Source of the DNA: Altererythrobacter epoxidivorans
GTDB lineage: Bacteria; Pseudomonadota; Alphaproteobacteria; Sphingomonadales; Sphingomonadaceae
DNA: 64,000 bases
Reading direction: 5' to 3'
Assembly (NCBI RefSeq): GCF_001281485.1
Contig: NZ_CP012669.1
Coordinates: 1,240,001 to 1,304,000 of the forward strand
Each line of letters starts with the position of its first letter. Position 1 is the stretch's first letter. The position numbers were made by a program, and so were the translations under genes. Of this stretch, positions 53,201 through 63,366 are shown one piece after another. The notes below the pieces were generated by a model. That model worked only from the letters and a program-made list of their open reading frames with translations, was not told the origin of the DNA and searched no databases.

Positions 53201-54231
53201 GCGGTCCCGCTGACCGTCCAAGTCTGTCCCGAACCCAGCAGCTTGGCGAGGTTGGCCTGCTTGCCCGAAGTCGCCCGCTCGCGTTCGTTCGCAACAGCCG
53301 CTTCGAAAGTCGGGCGTGGATCATCATAGATCACACCCAGGGCCATCGGGAACGGACCGAACGGCATTTCGACGAGCAGGTGAGCGATGACGCGATTGGT
53401 TGCGTCGTGGACGAGCACGCCAGCTTCTTCCCAATTGTCTTCGGTTGCCTCGACGACTGTCAGGGCCATCTTGTCCCGGTCGAGTGCGATGCCCTTGTCC
53501 AGGCCCGTCTTCGGATCGCCGAACAGCATCGGCTTGCCATGTTCGAGCCACAGCTGGCGATCGCCTGCACCCTTGGGCGCAGCGAAATCCTCGAACACGT
53601 CCTTGTTGTATACGATGCAGTTCTGGAAGATCTCGATGAAGGCCGCACCCTGGTGGGCGTGGGCAGCCATGAGTACGTCGGGGAGGTTCTTCGACACATC
53701 GAAACCGCGCCCGACGAAGCGCGCACCGGCACCGAGCGCAAAAGCGGCCGGATTTGCCGGACGGTCGAAAGAACCGATCGGGGTCGACGGGCTCTTGGTA
53801 CCTTCGCGGCTGGTGGGCGAGAACTGGCCCTTGGTCAGGCCGTAAATCTCGTTGTTGAACAGCATGATCTGCATGTTCACGTTCCGGCGCAGCACATGCA
53901 TCAGGTGGTTGCCGCCGATCGACAGGCCATCGCCGTCACCCGTTACCAGCCAGATATCGAGATCCGGATTGGCAAGCTTGGCACCCGTTGCAAAGGCTGG
54001 CGCACGCCCGTGGATCGTGTGGAAACCATAGGTTTCCATGTAGTATGGGAAACGGCTCGAGCAGCCGATCCCGCTGATGAAGCACGTGTTGGCCGGGTTC
54101 GCGCCAAGCTGCGGCAGGGTGCGCTGCACCGCCTTCAGGATGGCGTAGTCCCCGCAGCCCGGGCACCAGCGAACTTCCTGGTCGGTTTCCCAATCCTTCA
54201 GCGTCGTTTCGATCTTTACAGGTGCGTTCAT
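53185..54231 (-). CDS. korB: 2-oxoacid:ferredoxin oxidoreductase, beta subunit (KorB)
   Basis: A 348-residue TPP-binding beta subunit. TPP and Mg sites are in VTGDGDGLSIGGNH, and cysteines for the 4Fe-4S cluster are in WCPGCGDYAIL and GIGCSSRFPYY. With KorA it oxidises 2-oxoglutarate or a related 2-oxoacid to acyl-CoA while reducing ferredoxin. Start overlaps the korA stop (ATGA-type), showing one operon. Substrate specificity is inferred from the two-subunit (gamma-fused alpha) architecture; it could also act on branched-chain oxoacids. Confidence 0.93.
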   Translation of the reverse strand: MNAPVKIETTLKDWETDQEVRWCPGCGDYAILKAVQRTLPQLGANPANTCFISGIGCSSRFPYYMETYGFHTIHGRAPAFATGAKLANPDLDIWLVTGDGDGLSIGGNHLMHVLRRNVNMQIMLFNNEIYGLTKGQFSPTSREGTKSPSTPIGSFDRPANPAAFALGAGARFVGRGFDVSKNLPDVLMAAHAHQGAAFIEIFQNCIVYNKDVFEDFAAPKGAGDRQLWLEHGKPMLFGDPKTGLDKGIALDRDKMALTVVEATEDNWEEAGVLVHDATNRVIAHLLVEMPFGPFPMALGVIYDDPRPTFEAAVANERERATSGKQANLAKLLGSGQTWTVSGTAQDPI

Positions 54232-56105
54232 GACAGCGCCTCCTCGATAGCTGCCTCGAGCTCGTGGATGTAGAACGGCAGGCCGTTGGTCTTGGTGAAG
54301 GATTGCGCATCGATCAGGAACTGGTCGCGCAGCACGGTCTTGAACTGGCCAGTGTTCATTTCGGGCACCAGCACCTTGTCGAAAGTGCGCAGCAGCTCGC
54401 CGGTATTCTTCGGCATCGGCCAGATGTGGCGGAAGTGGACATGCGCAACGTCGTGCCCCTTGGCCCGGGCCTGCGAGACTGCGCGGTGGATCGGCCCATA
54501 GGTCGAACCCCAGCCCACCACGGCCAGCTTCGCGCCTGCCTCACCCAGACAGCAACCCTGGTCAGGCACATCATTGGCGATGCCGTCGACCTTCGCCTTG
54601 CGCAGGTCGGTCATCAGCTGGTGATTGGCCGGATCGTAGCTGATGTTACCGGTCCGCGAATCCTTCTCGATCCCGCCGATCCTGTGCATCAGGCCCGGCG
54701 TGCCTGGCTTGATCCAGGGACGCGCGCCCTTTTCGTCGCGAACATAGGGCAGCAATGTGTCGTCCGGCCCGTTCTTTTCACTCAGGAAAGTGGCGGGGAA
54801 AGGTTCGAAACTCGCCGGATCGGGCACCTGCCACGGCTCGGCAGCATTCGCGATGTAGCCGTCGGTCAGCAGCATGACCGGCGTCATGTAGCGCACGGCG
54901 AGACGGCAGGCCTCGATCGCACATTCGAAAGCATCGGCAGGGCTGCTCGCAGCGATGACCGGCATCGGTGCATCGCCGTTGCGACCGTAAACCGCCTGAT
55001 ACAGGTCGGACTGTTCGGTTTTCGTCGGAAGGCCCGTCGACGGTCCGCCGCGCTGCGAATTGACGATGACCAGCGGTAGCTCGGTCATGATCGCGAGGCC
55101 CATCGCTTCGGTCTTCAGCGCGATGCCCGGGCCCGATGATGACGTGACGCCAAGGCTGCCGGCATAGCTTGCCCCGATGGCGGCGCAGATCGCAGCGATC
55201 TCGTCTTCCGCCTGGAATGTCGTGACGTCGTATTCCTTCAGCCGCGCAAGGTGGTGGAGGATCGCACTGGCAGGCGTGATCGGATAGCCGCCGAAGAACA
55301 TCGGCAGTTCGGCAAGCTGCGCACCAGCCACGAGGCCGAGCGAGACCGCCTCTGCGCCGGTAATCGTGCGGTAAAGGCCCGGCGCGCTTTCGACCGGCGG
55401 GACCGTCAACTGCTTCAGGGGGCCCGATAGCTCCGCCGTTTCGCCGTATGCATGCCCTGCGTTCAGTGCAGCGATATTGGCGTCTGCAATGTCAGGCTTC
55501 GTCCGGAATTTCTGCCGCAGCCATTCCTGGATCGGCTCGCGCGAACGATCGAACATCCACAGCGCGAGGCCGAGCGTCCACATGTTCTTCGAACGCAGCG
55601 CATCCTTGTTGCCAAGTCCGAAGGGCTTCACCGCCTCGATGGTCAGCGCGCTGATGTCGAACGCCAGCACGTCGTATTTCGCAAGGCTGTCGTCTTCGAG
55701 CGGATTGGTGTCGTACTTCGCCTTGTCGAGATTGCGCTTCGTGAACTCGCCCGTGTCGGCGATGATCAGGCCTCCCGGCTTGAGCGAAGGCAGGTTCACC
55801 TTCAGCGCAGCAGGGTTCATTGCCACCAACACGTCGGGCGCATCGCCAGCGGTGCTGATTTCGCGGCTGCCGAAATTGATCTGGAAGGCAGAAACCCCGA
55901 ACAGCGTCCCTTGCGGGGCACGGATTTCTGCGGGGAAGTCCGGGAAGGTCGCAAGGTCGTTGCCAGCGAGCGCTGTCGAGAGGGTGAACTGCCCGCCCGT
56001 TAGCTGCATGCCGTCACCACTATCGCCCGCAAAGCGGACGACCACGGCATCGGGTGTCTGGGGGGATGCCTTCTCAGGCGGCGTCTCAACGACTTGCGTT
56101 GCCAT
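54228..56105 (-). CDS. korA: 2-oxoacid:acceptor oxidoreductase, alpha subunit with fused gamma domain (KorA)
   Basis: A 625-residue protein. The N-terminal about 190 residues are the gamma domain (VVRFAGDSGDGMQLTGGQF), and the alpha pyrimidine-binding domain follows (FFGGYPITPASAILHHLARL, then SSSGPGIALKTEAMGLA). ATG 56105 has AAGGAA seven bases upstream; the longer frame to 56129 is less likely. The KorAB enzyme of aerobic Sphingomonadales may replace or supplement the 2-oxoglutarate dehydrogenase complex. Divergent from the esterase gene. Confidence 0.93.
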   Translation of the reverse strand: MATQVVETPPEKASPQTPDAVVVRFAGDSGDGMQLTGGQFTLSTALAGNDLATFPDFPAEIRAPQGTLFGVSAFQINFGSREISTAGDAPDVLVAMNPAALKVNLPSLKPGGLIIADTGEFTKRNLDKAKYDTNPLEDDSLAKYDVLAFDISALTIEAVKPFGLGNKDALRSKNMWTLGLALWMFDRSREPIQEWLRQKFRTKPDIADANIAALNAGHAYGETAELSGPLKQLTVPPVESAPGLYRTITGAEAVSLGLVAGAQLAELPMFFGGYPITPASAILHHLARLKEYDVTTFQAEDEIAAICAAIGASYAGSLGVTSSSGPGIALKTEAMGLAIMTELPLVIVNSQRGGPSTGLPTKTEQSDLYQAVYGRNGDAPMPVIAASSPADAFECAIEACRLAVRYMTPVMLLTDGYIANAAEPWQVPDPASFEPFPATFLSEKNGPDDTLLPYVRDEKGARPWIKPGTPGLMHRIGGIEKDSRTGNISYDPANHQLMTDLRKAKVDGIANDVPDQGCCLGEAGAKLAVVGWGSTYGPIHRAVSQARAKGHDVAHVHFRHIWPMPKNTGELLRTFDKVLVPEMNTGQFKTVLRDQFLIDAQSFTKTNGLPFYIHELEAAIEEALS

Positions 56106-56281
56106 TCGCATTCCTTTTCGTGCACCCATGGTCCGGGCGCCAGTCTTATATGTCGCGGCACCTATGGATGTGCGCGGCGCATCGCAATGAAGTTTTTCTC
56201 CTTGGTTTGCAAAATGTCGAGTGGAAAACGGAATTGGTCCAGCCTAACCTGCGCAAAACGAGAGAGATGGAGAACTACCGA

Positions 56282-57229
56282 ATGGCCGATAACCAGCCCT
56301 ATGTTCGCGAGGACGTGAAAGCATTCCTGACCTTGCTGGAAGCGGCAGGCGGCCCTGCCCTGGCTGACATGACGCTGGAAGAAGCGCGCCAAAGCTATGT
56401 CGCATTGCACGGAATGGCCGACGCCCCGGCGCGTGACCTGGCAGTCATTCGCAACCTCTGCTGCCCCGGCCCCGCCGGTGATATTCCTCTGCGCCTGTAC
56501 GATGCACGAGAGAGCCGCGATCCATCGCCTGTAATCATGTTTTACCACGGCGGCGGGTTCGTGATCGGCGACCTCGATACGCACCACAATCTGTGCACGG
56601 AAATCGCACACCAGATGGACCTGCCGGTGGTCGCAGTCGATTACCGGCGGGCGCCCGAAAATCCCTTCCCTGCAGCAATCGAGGATTGTGAAGCGGCTGC
56701 ACGATGGGTCGCAGGATCGCCCGAGGAACTGGGACGCAAGGCGACCGGCATCGTGAATATCGGCGACAGCGCTGGCGGCAACGCCACGATCGTCGTGACA
56801 CAGCAACTGGCGAAGAACGCCGCCAACGTGCCGGTAGTCCTTCAGGTGCCGATCTTCCCGCTGGCGACAGATGCCATCGGCTCGCACAGCCTCGATGAAT
56901 TTGCCGAAGGCTACATCCTGACCAAGGCAGCTATCCTGTTCTTCGATGCAGCCTATGTGCCCGACCGCAAGGATCCGCGCGCTATGCCGATCCTGGGCCA
57001 GCACGAGGGCACCCCGCCCACCGTCGTTGCCACGGCAAGCCTCGATCCCATTCGCGATTCCGGTCGCGACTACGCAGCGGCCCTATCCCATGCCGGCGTC
57101 GACCATGTTTTCCTCGAGGTGTCGGGCGGAACGCACAGCTTCACTAACCTGCGCCAGGCGATCCCCAGCTACCAGGGCGAGCTTGAGCGCGTGTTCGCAG
57201 CCATGAAGATGTTCCTAGGACAGAACTGA
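56282..57229 (+). CDS. Alpha/beta hydrolase (hormone-sensitive lipase family)
   Basis: A 315-residue esterase. The oxyanion motif HGGGF is in MFYHGGGFVIGD, the nucleophile elbow is GDSAGG, and the acid/base residues lie in DPIRDSGRDYA and SGGTHSFTNL. These define the HSL (family IV) group of carboxylesterases, typically active on short-chain esters. ATG 56282 has GGAG upstream at suitable spacing; ATG 56267 in frame is an alternative that adds five residues. The stop overlaps the rppH start (TGATG). Confidence 0.88.
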   Translation: MADNQPYVREDVKAFLTLLEAAGGPALADMTLEEARQSYVALHGMADAPARDLAVIRNLCCPGPAGDIPLRLYDARESRDPSPVIMFYHGGGFVIGDLDTHHNLCTEIAHQMDLPVVAVDYRRAPENPFPAAIEDCEAAARWVAGSPEELGRKATGIVNIGDSAGGNATIVVTQQLAKNAANVPVVLQVPIFPLATDAIGSHSLDEFAEGYILTKAAILFFDAAYVPDRKDPRAMPILGQHEGTPPTVVATASLDPIRDSGRDYAAALSHAGVDHVFLEVSGGTHSFTNLRQAIPSYQGELERVFAAMKMFLGQN

Positions 57230-57702
57230 TGAGTGATCTTGGTTACCGGCCCTGTGCCGGTTTCATGCTCGCCAATATGTCGGGCAAGGTTTTCGTCGCC
57301 CAACGGATCGATTCAAAGGACCTCGGGGCGTGGCAAATGCCGCAAGGCGGCATCGATCCGGGCGAGAACCACGAAGAAGCCGCGCTGCGCGAATTGCGCG
57401 AAGAAACGGGCGTCGGTGCGCATCTGGTCGATGTGATCGGGCGCATGCCCTACCCTGTCCGCTACGATCTTCCGGACGAGTTGATTGGCAAGCTGTGGGG
57501 CGGAAAATTCCGCGGCCAGGAACAGCACTGGTTTCTCGGCCGGTTCAAGGGATCGGACGAGGATATCGATCTCGAAGCGCACCATCCGCCCGAATTCGAT
57601 TGCTGGAAATGGGTTGAGCCTGACGAACTTCCGGCGCTGATCGTGCCGTTCAAGCGCGACGTCTATCGCACCCTGGTCAAGGAATTTCGCGCGCTGATCT
57701 GA
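57229..57702 (+). CDS. rppH: RNA pyrophosphohydrolase
   Basis: A 157-residue Nudix enzyme. The Nudix box is GGIDPGENHEEAALRELREETGV, matching Gx5Ex7REUxEExGU. Together with the N-terminal GYRPCAGFMLAN it identifies RppH/IalA-type enzymes, which convert 5'-triphosphate to monophosphate mRNA ends to start decay, or hydrolyse dinucleoside polyphosphates. It overlaps the upstream esterase stop by one base. A hairpin follows the stop. Confidence 0.94.
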   Translation: MSDLGYRPCAGFMLANMSGKVFVAQRIDSKDLGAWQMPQGGIDPGENHEEAALRELREETGVGAHLVDVIGRMPYPVRYDLPDELIGKLWGGKFRGQEQHWFLGRFKGSDEDIDLEAHHPPEFDCWKWVEPDELPALIVPFKRDVYRTLVKEFRALI

Positions 57703-57740
57703 CCGCTTCGCCCTGACGGCAAAACGCCAGGGGCGAGGTC
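57701..57740. terminator. Hairpin between convergent rppH and TPR gene
   Basis: GACC...TCGCCCTG and CAGGGGCGAGGTC form a compound stem with a bulge, with an inner GGC-AAAAC-GCC hairpin. It lies between the stops of two convergent genes, where a bidirectional terminator is expected. No long T-run is present, so it is a moderate call. Confidence 0.5.
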
Positions 57741-58227
57741 AGTTCTGCGAAACCTCGGTTTCGCTAGCCGCCATGCGCGGTTTCGCGCCACGTGCAATGG
57801 TCGTCTGCAGCGCCATGGTTTCAGGGCAGGTTTCGCCGCAGAGGCTTTCGAGCTGGGCGAGATTGCGCTTCGCCTTTTCAAGGGCGCCCTTTTCTACCAT
57901 CGCCGACCCCTCGCCCGAAATCGCGGCAAGGTTGCCGGGGTCGCGTGCCAGCGTCTCGCGGTAGTAACGGATCGCCTTGCCCTGCAGCCCTTCGATCCGG
58001 GCGGCATCGGCCAGTTCATTGAATATCGGGGTGTAGGCCGGATCGACCGCAAGCGCCGCTTCATACGCGTCGATCGCGTCCTGCGGCTTGCCAGCCGCCA
58101 ATGCAGCACGGCCTTGAGCTATCAGCATTGCTGCACGCGGATCGGGATCTGCTGCACCGGCGCTACCCACACTCGCATTGACGGCGAACATCAGGGAAAG
58201 GGCAGCGGCAGCGGGCGCGAAACGCAT
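57739..58227 (-). CDS. Secreted TPR-repeat protein
   Basis: A 162-residue periplasmic protein. A signal peptide spans about 1-28 (MRFAPAAAALSLMFAVNAS, cleavage near GSAGA). The mature part contains two to three tetratricopeptide-like helices (AMLIAQGRAALAAGKPQDAIDAYEAAL, then FNELADAARIEGLQGKAIRYYRETL). It likely mediates protein interaction in the envelope; partners unknown. ATG 58227 follows AAGGAG at ideal spacing; upstream ATGs are in the same frame but less well placed. It lies 59 bases after the rsmB stop. Confidence 0.8.
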   Translation of the reverse strand: MRFAPAAAALSLMFAVNASVGSAGAADPDPRAAMLIAQGRAALAAGKPQDAIDAYEAALAVDPAYTPIFNELADAARIEGLQGKAIRYYRETLARDPGNLAAISGEGSAMVEKGALEKAKRNLAQLESLCGETCPETMALQTTIARGAKPRMAASETEVSQN

Positions 58228-58286
58228 GAACAACTCCTTCAAGGCATTCATCGGTCGAGATGAAGGCTCAGCCATAATGTCTATGC

Positions 58287-59468
58287 CTAACAGGCTGAAC
58301 CCAGCATTGCGACAAAAAAGCCGTCCGTGCCGTCGTGAGACGGAGTGAGCCTCCATCCGTTACCGTAGGCCCGGCCCACCGGCAGATCGATTGCCAGCGC
58401 TTGCCAGCCATCGTGGCGGGACAGGAACGCATCGATGCGATCCTTTCCCTCTTCGTCGAGCAACGAGCAAGTAACGAAGGCGATGCGCCCACCGGGTTTG
58501 GTGACCTGCGCTGCGATATCGAGCAGGTAGTCCTGCGTTTCGGAAAAACGCGCGAGGCGCTGCGGGGTCAGGCGCCACTTGGCCTCGGGCTTGCGCCGCC
58601 ATGTCCCGGTACCCGAACACGGTGCATCGACCAGCACAAGATCTCCGGTCACTCCACTGTCGCGCAACATTTCGAGTTCCGATTTCGGATTGAGCAGCAT
58701 CGTCTCGATCACACCGGCACCGGCGCGTTCGGCTCTTGGAGGCAAATTGCCGAGGCGGCGCTTGTCGACATCGCAAGCAATCAGCTGACCACGGTTTTCC
58801 ATTCGCGCTGCCATGGCGAGCGATTTGCCGCCGGCCCCTGCGCAAAGGTCGATTACAGTCTCGCCGGGAATGGCCCCTGCAGCGATGCAGACGAGCTGGC
58901 TGCCGTGGTCCTGGACCTCGATCAGCCCGTCGCGATAGGCAGCCCATTGTTCGACCTGCACGCCGCTTTCGAAACGCAGGCCTTGCGGAGCAGCGAGAGG
59001 CTCGCCCTGCTCTAGCAGTTCGATATTCGTCCGGTCCGCCTTCAACGAATTGACCCGGATATCGAGCGGCGCCCGCCCCATCAGGGACGCAAGTTCTTCG
59101 CCTGTAATCCCTGCAGCACCGAGTCGCTCGACCAGCCATTTCGGCGCAACGCCAGCCTCTGCCGCGTCCTCACCGTCTCGCGCTTCTGCCGGACCGTGCG
59201 GCGAACCGTCGAACAGGTCGATCAGGGCATCGTCCTGCCCGGCAAGTGCCAGCATCGCAGCCCTTCCGCTTGCAGGAACTTCCCCGCAGGCACGGATCGC
59301 GGAATAGACAAGTTCGCGCACCGCACGCCGGTCCTTCGACCCCGCATAGCGACGCTGGCGGAAATAGTCGGCGATCAGCCTATCGGCCGGTGCACCTTCG
59401 CCTTTCGCCGCTTCAATGATCGCGTCGAGCAGTTCTATCGCGGCCTGCACCCGCGCAGCAGGAGTCAT
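58287..59468 (-). CDS. RsmB/NOP-family RNA (cytosine-5) methyltransferase
   Basis: A 393-residue class I methyltransferase. An N-terminal NusB-like domain (RVQAAIELLDAIIEAAKGEG) is followed by the Rossmann domain with SAM motif IDLCAGAGGKSLAMAA. Two catalytic cysteine motifs are present: VDAPCSGTGTWRRKPE and VTCSLLDEEG. RsmB methylates C967 of 16S rRNA in E. coli; the exact site here is inferred. ATG 59468 lies three bases before the guaB stop region on the same strand. Confidence 0.92.
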   Translation of the reverse strand: MTPAARVQAAIELLDAIIEAAKGEGAPADRLIADYFRQRRYAGSKDRRAVRELVYSAIRACGEVPASGRAAMLALAGQDDALIDLFDGSPHGPAEARDGEDAAEAGVAPKWLVERLGAAGITGEELASLMGRAPLDIRVNSLKADRTNIELLEQGEPLAAPQGLRFESGVQVEQWAAYRDGLIEVQDHGSQLVCIAAGAIPGETVIDLCAGAGGKSLAMAARMENRGQLIACDVDKRRLGNLPPRAERAGAGVIETMLLNPKSELEMLRDSGVTGDLVLVDAPCSGTGTWRRKPEAKWRLTPQRLARFSETQDYLLDIAAQVTKPGGRIAFVTCSLLDEEGKDRIDAFLSRHDGWQALAIDLPVGRAYGNGWRLTPSHDGTDGFFVAMLGSAC

Positions 59469-59471
59469 GTG

Positions 59472-61007
<1,536 letters not shown>

Positions 61008-61013
61008 TCAATT

Positions 61014-62474
61014 TCACGGCAGTGGATAGCGCGTCGTGCTGGCGATCCTTTCGACCAGCATCTGATGCAATTTCAGATCCTCTATCGCCCCGCCAAGTTC
61101 CAGCGTATCGGGGTTGTCGGCCGCCCGGTGATAGCGCCCGATCAGGTAGCTATCGAGCGCCGCCTTGTCTCCAAAAGCGGTCGAAAGGACCACTGCGGGG
61201 ACATCATGCTGTAGCAGTGCCCATGCGTCCTGACGCCGGATGAACTGTTCGGTCAGTTCGCGGTCGGCAAATTCGCGGGCAGCTTCTCCCATCACTTCGC
61301 GCACCACGTCGTCGAGGCGCGTGCGCCCTTCTCCCACGAAACCGACCGGGCTTCCCGACCTCGCAATTGCGACCGTATCGAAATTGAAAGCCGCGACAAT
61401 CGTTTCAAGGGGTATCGGCGGGCTTTCGGCAAAGGCCTCCGCTCCGATCAGGCCCCACTCCTCAGCCGTAGTCGCTAGCACGTAGATGTCGCGATCATGT
61501 GGCCCCGATGCAGACAGCTGCCGGGCAAGCTCCATCATCAGCGAAACGCCGCTCGCATTGTCCACCGCGCCATTGCACAGCCTGTCCGCATCTTCGAGCG
61601 GGCCGCAGTCACCGAGATGGTCCCAATGCGCCAGCAGCAATACCGCGCCCGTGCCCGGTTTCGTTCCGGGCAGCATCCCGATGAGATTGGCCGTACGCAC
61701 GTCATGGCGATCGGTAAGCGCTTCTAGCGTCACTTCGGCCTTCAATGTGACCGGTGAAAATTCGTCTTCCTGCGCTTGCGCCAGGAGCTTGGTCCATTCG
61801 GCATTGCCGATGGCATTTCCGAAGGCCCCGTAAGTTGCATAGGCGCTGAGGAAATCGTCATTTTTGCTCGGGCGGCTCAACCGTTCACGATTCCGCGATG
61901 CCTTGACCGAGGCAACGTCATCCTCGGTTTCCACGAGCGTGATGACTGCTGCTGCCCCCTTGTCGAAAAAGTCGCTGCGGCGTTGCGGGCTGACGCCTGG
62001 TTCGGCGAGCATCGCGATGACATTGCCGCGGATCACATCTTCTCCGAGGGTTTCGGATTCGAACCCCACGAAAAGGATCGGCGCCTGTTCGACCAGCGTA
62101 CGCTTGCGAGCCGAATACACGACGCTTTGCTCTGGAGGCAGGACGATGCGCTTGCGGCCCAGCACGATCTCCATGCTGCCGCCTTCCGGACGCGTGCTGA
62201 CGAGTTCAACGGGTGCACGCCACGGATTTGCAGGATCATTGGTGCCGGAAACATAGCCGGCGCTTTCGAGGTTCTTCCGCACGTAGTCGAGCGTCAGATC
62301 CTCGCCTGCTGTTCCCGGCCGCCTGCCACCGAATTCCTCGCTGGCAAGCATCCCGATATCGGTCGTCAGACGTTGGGCAATCTGGGCCGATTCCTGCTTG
62401 CTGTATTGACCGACCGGCGTCGTGACGCAGCCCGACAGAAGCGCAAGCGCGACCGTCGCGGCAAGTGCCTTCAT
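61014..62474 (-). CDS. M28-family aminopeptidase lipoprotein
   Basis: A 486-residue zinc metallopeptidase with a lipoprotein signal (lipobox LLSGC, about C16). It includes a PA-type insert (about 105-235) and a C-terminal M28 peptidase domain. Zinc-site patterns AHWDHLG, CNGAVDNASG and VLATTAEEWGLIGAE carry the ligand and catalytic glutamate. It should be secreted to the periplasm or outer membrane. ATG 62474 was chosen because it gives the signal peptide; the open frame to 62519 overlaps hbdH. Substrate unknown. Confidence 0.9.
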   Translation of the reverse strand: MKALAATVALALLSGCVTTPVGQYSKQESAQIAQRLTTDIGMLASEEFGGRRPGTAGEDLTLDYVRKNLESAGYVSGTNDPANPWRAPVELVSTRPEGGSMEIVLGRKRIVLPPEQSVVYSARKRTLVEQAPILFVGFESETLGEDVIRGNVIAMLAEPGVSPQRRSDFFDKGAAAVITLVETEDDVASVKASRNRERLSRPSKNDDFLSAYATYGAFGNAIGNAEWTKLLAQAQEDEFSPVTLKAEVTLEALTDRHDVRTANLIGMLPGTKPGTGAVLLLAHWDHLGDCGPLEDADRLCNGAVDNASGVSLMMELARQLSASGPHDRDIYVLATTAEEWGLIGAEAFAESPPIPLETIVAAFNFDTVAIARSGSPVGFVGEGRTRLDDVVREVMGEAAREFADRELTEQFIRRQDAWALLQHDVPAVVLSTAFGDKAALDSYLIGRYHRAADNPDTLELGGAIEDLKLHQMLVERIASTTRYPLP

Positions 62475-62503
62475 TCCGCTGATCAGCTTGCCCCCTTGGT
62501 GCA

Positions 62504-63259
62504 TCACTCTGCGGTCCATCCCCCGTCGATGCTCCAGTTGGCGCCGGTCACATTGCCCATTTCATCGCGGCACAGGAACGCTGCCAGGGCACCGATTTCA
62601 TCGGGCTGGACAAATTTCTTCGTCGGCTGCTTTGCCAGCAGGACGTCATTGATAACTTCGTCCCGCGAAAGTCCGCGCGCCTTCATGGTGTCGGGGATCT
62701 GCCCTTCGATCAGCGGCGTCCAGACGTATCCGGGACTGATGCAATTGGCCGTGACACCGCTCTGCGCGAGTTCGAGCGCGATCGTCTTGGTAAAACCGTC
62801 AACGCCATGCTTGCTGGCGTTGTAGGCGCTCTTGAATGGCGACGCTGTCTTCGAATGCGCGCTGGCCGTGTTGATGATGCGTCCCCAGCCTTTCTCCTTC
62901 ATTCCCGGCACCGCGAGGCGGGTCGTGTGGAATGTCGCCGTGAGATTGAGGCCGATGATGGCGTTCCATTTGTCGATGGGAAAATCCTCGACCGGGGAAA
63001 CATGCTGCATCCCGGCATTGTTCACGAGGATGTCGACCTGGCCCGCTTCGGCCATCATCTGTTCGATCTCGGACACATCCAGCAGGTTGGCCGCGGAATG
63101 CGTTGCGCCAAGTTCGTCGCACAATTTCGCAATTTCCGCTTCATCGCCAAACCCGTTGAGAATGACCTTGGCACCTTCTGCGGAAAGTGCACGGGCAATC
63201 GCCAGTCCGATGCCCGAGGTCGATCCGGTGACCAGTGCACGTTTTCCCTCTAGGAACAT
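62504..63259 (-). CDS. 3-hydroxybutyrate dehydrogenase
   Basis: A 251-residue SDR with TGSTSGIGLAIA at 11-22, NNAG at about 80, and the catalytic serine, tyrosine and lysine in TASAHSKTASPFKSAYNASKHG. The substrate-loop segment PGYVWTPLIEGQI is typical of 3-hydroxybutyrate dehydrogenases (BdhA/HbdH), linked to polyhydroxybutyrate turnover. No phb genes are adjacent, so substrate is by family. ATG 63259 is preceded by a GGAG-like run (CAGGAGTTCCG). Confidence 0.88.
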   Translation of the reverse strand: MFLEGKRALVTGSTSGIGLAIARALSAEGAKVILNGFGDEAEIAKLCDELGATHSAANLLDVSEIEQMMAEAGQVDILVNNAGMQHVSPVEDFPIDKWNAIIGLNLTATFHTTRLAVPGMKEKGWGRIINTASAHSKTASPFKSAYNASKHGVDGFTKTIALELAQSGVTANCISPGYVWTPLIEGQIPDTMKARGLSRDEVINDVLLAKQPTKKFVQPDEIGALAAFLCRDEMGNVTGANWSIDGGWTAE

Positions 63260-63366
63260 TCGGAACTCCTGCCTGTTTACAATTCAGATATGCAGCCGAT
63301 ACCTTCGCCAGCGCGCCTGTCCAGCGTAAAGCGAAGGCGAGGATATCATCAATTCGGGGGAATCAA

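Noticed and set aside
52645..54273. A 542-codon plus-strand open frame across the PAP2 and korB genes
   Set aside because: It overlaps two well-supported genes in other frames and shows no domain.
63303..63340. Inverted repeat CCTTCGC...GCGAAGG upstream of the metallopeptidase gene
   Set aside because: Loop of about 22 bases and no context; likely chance.
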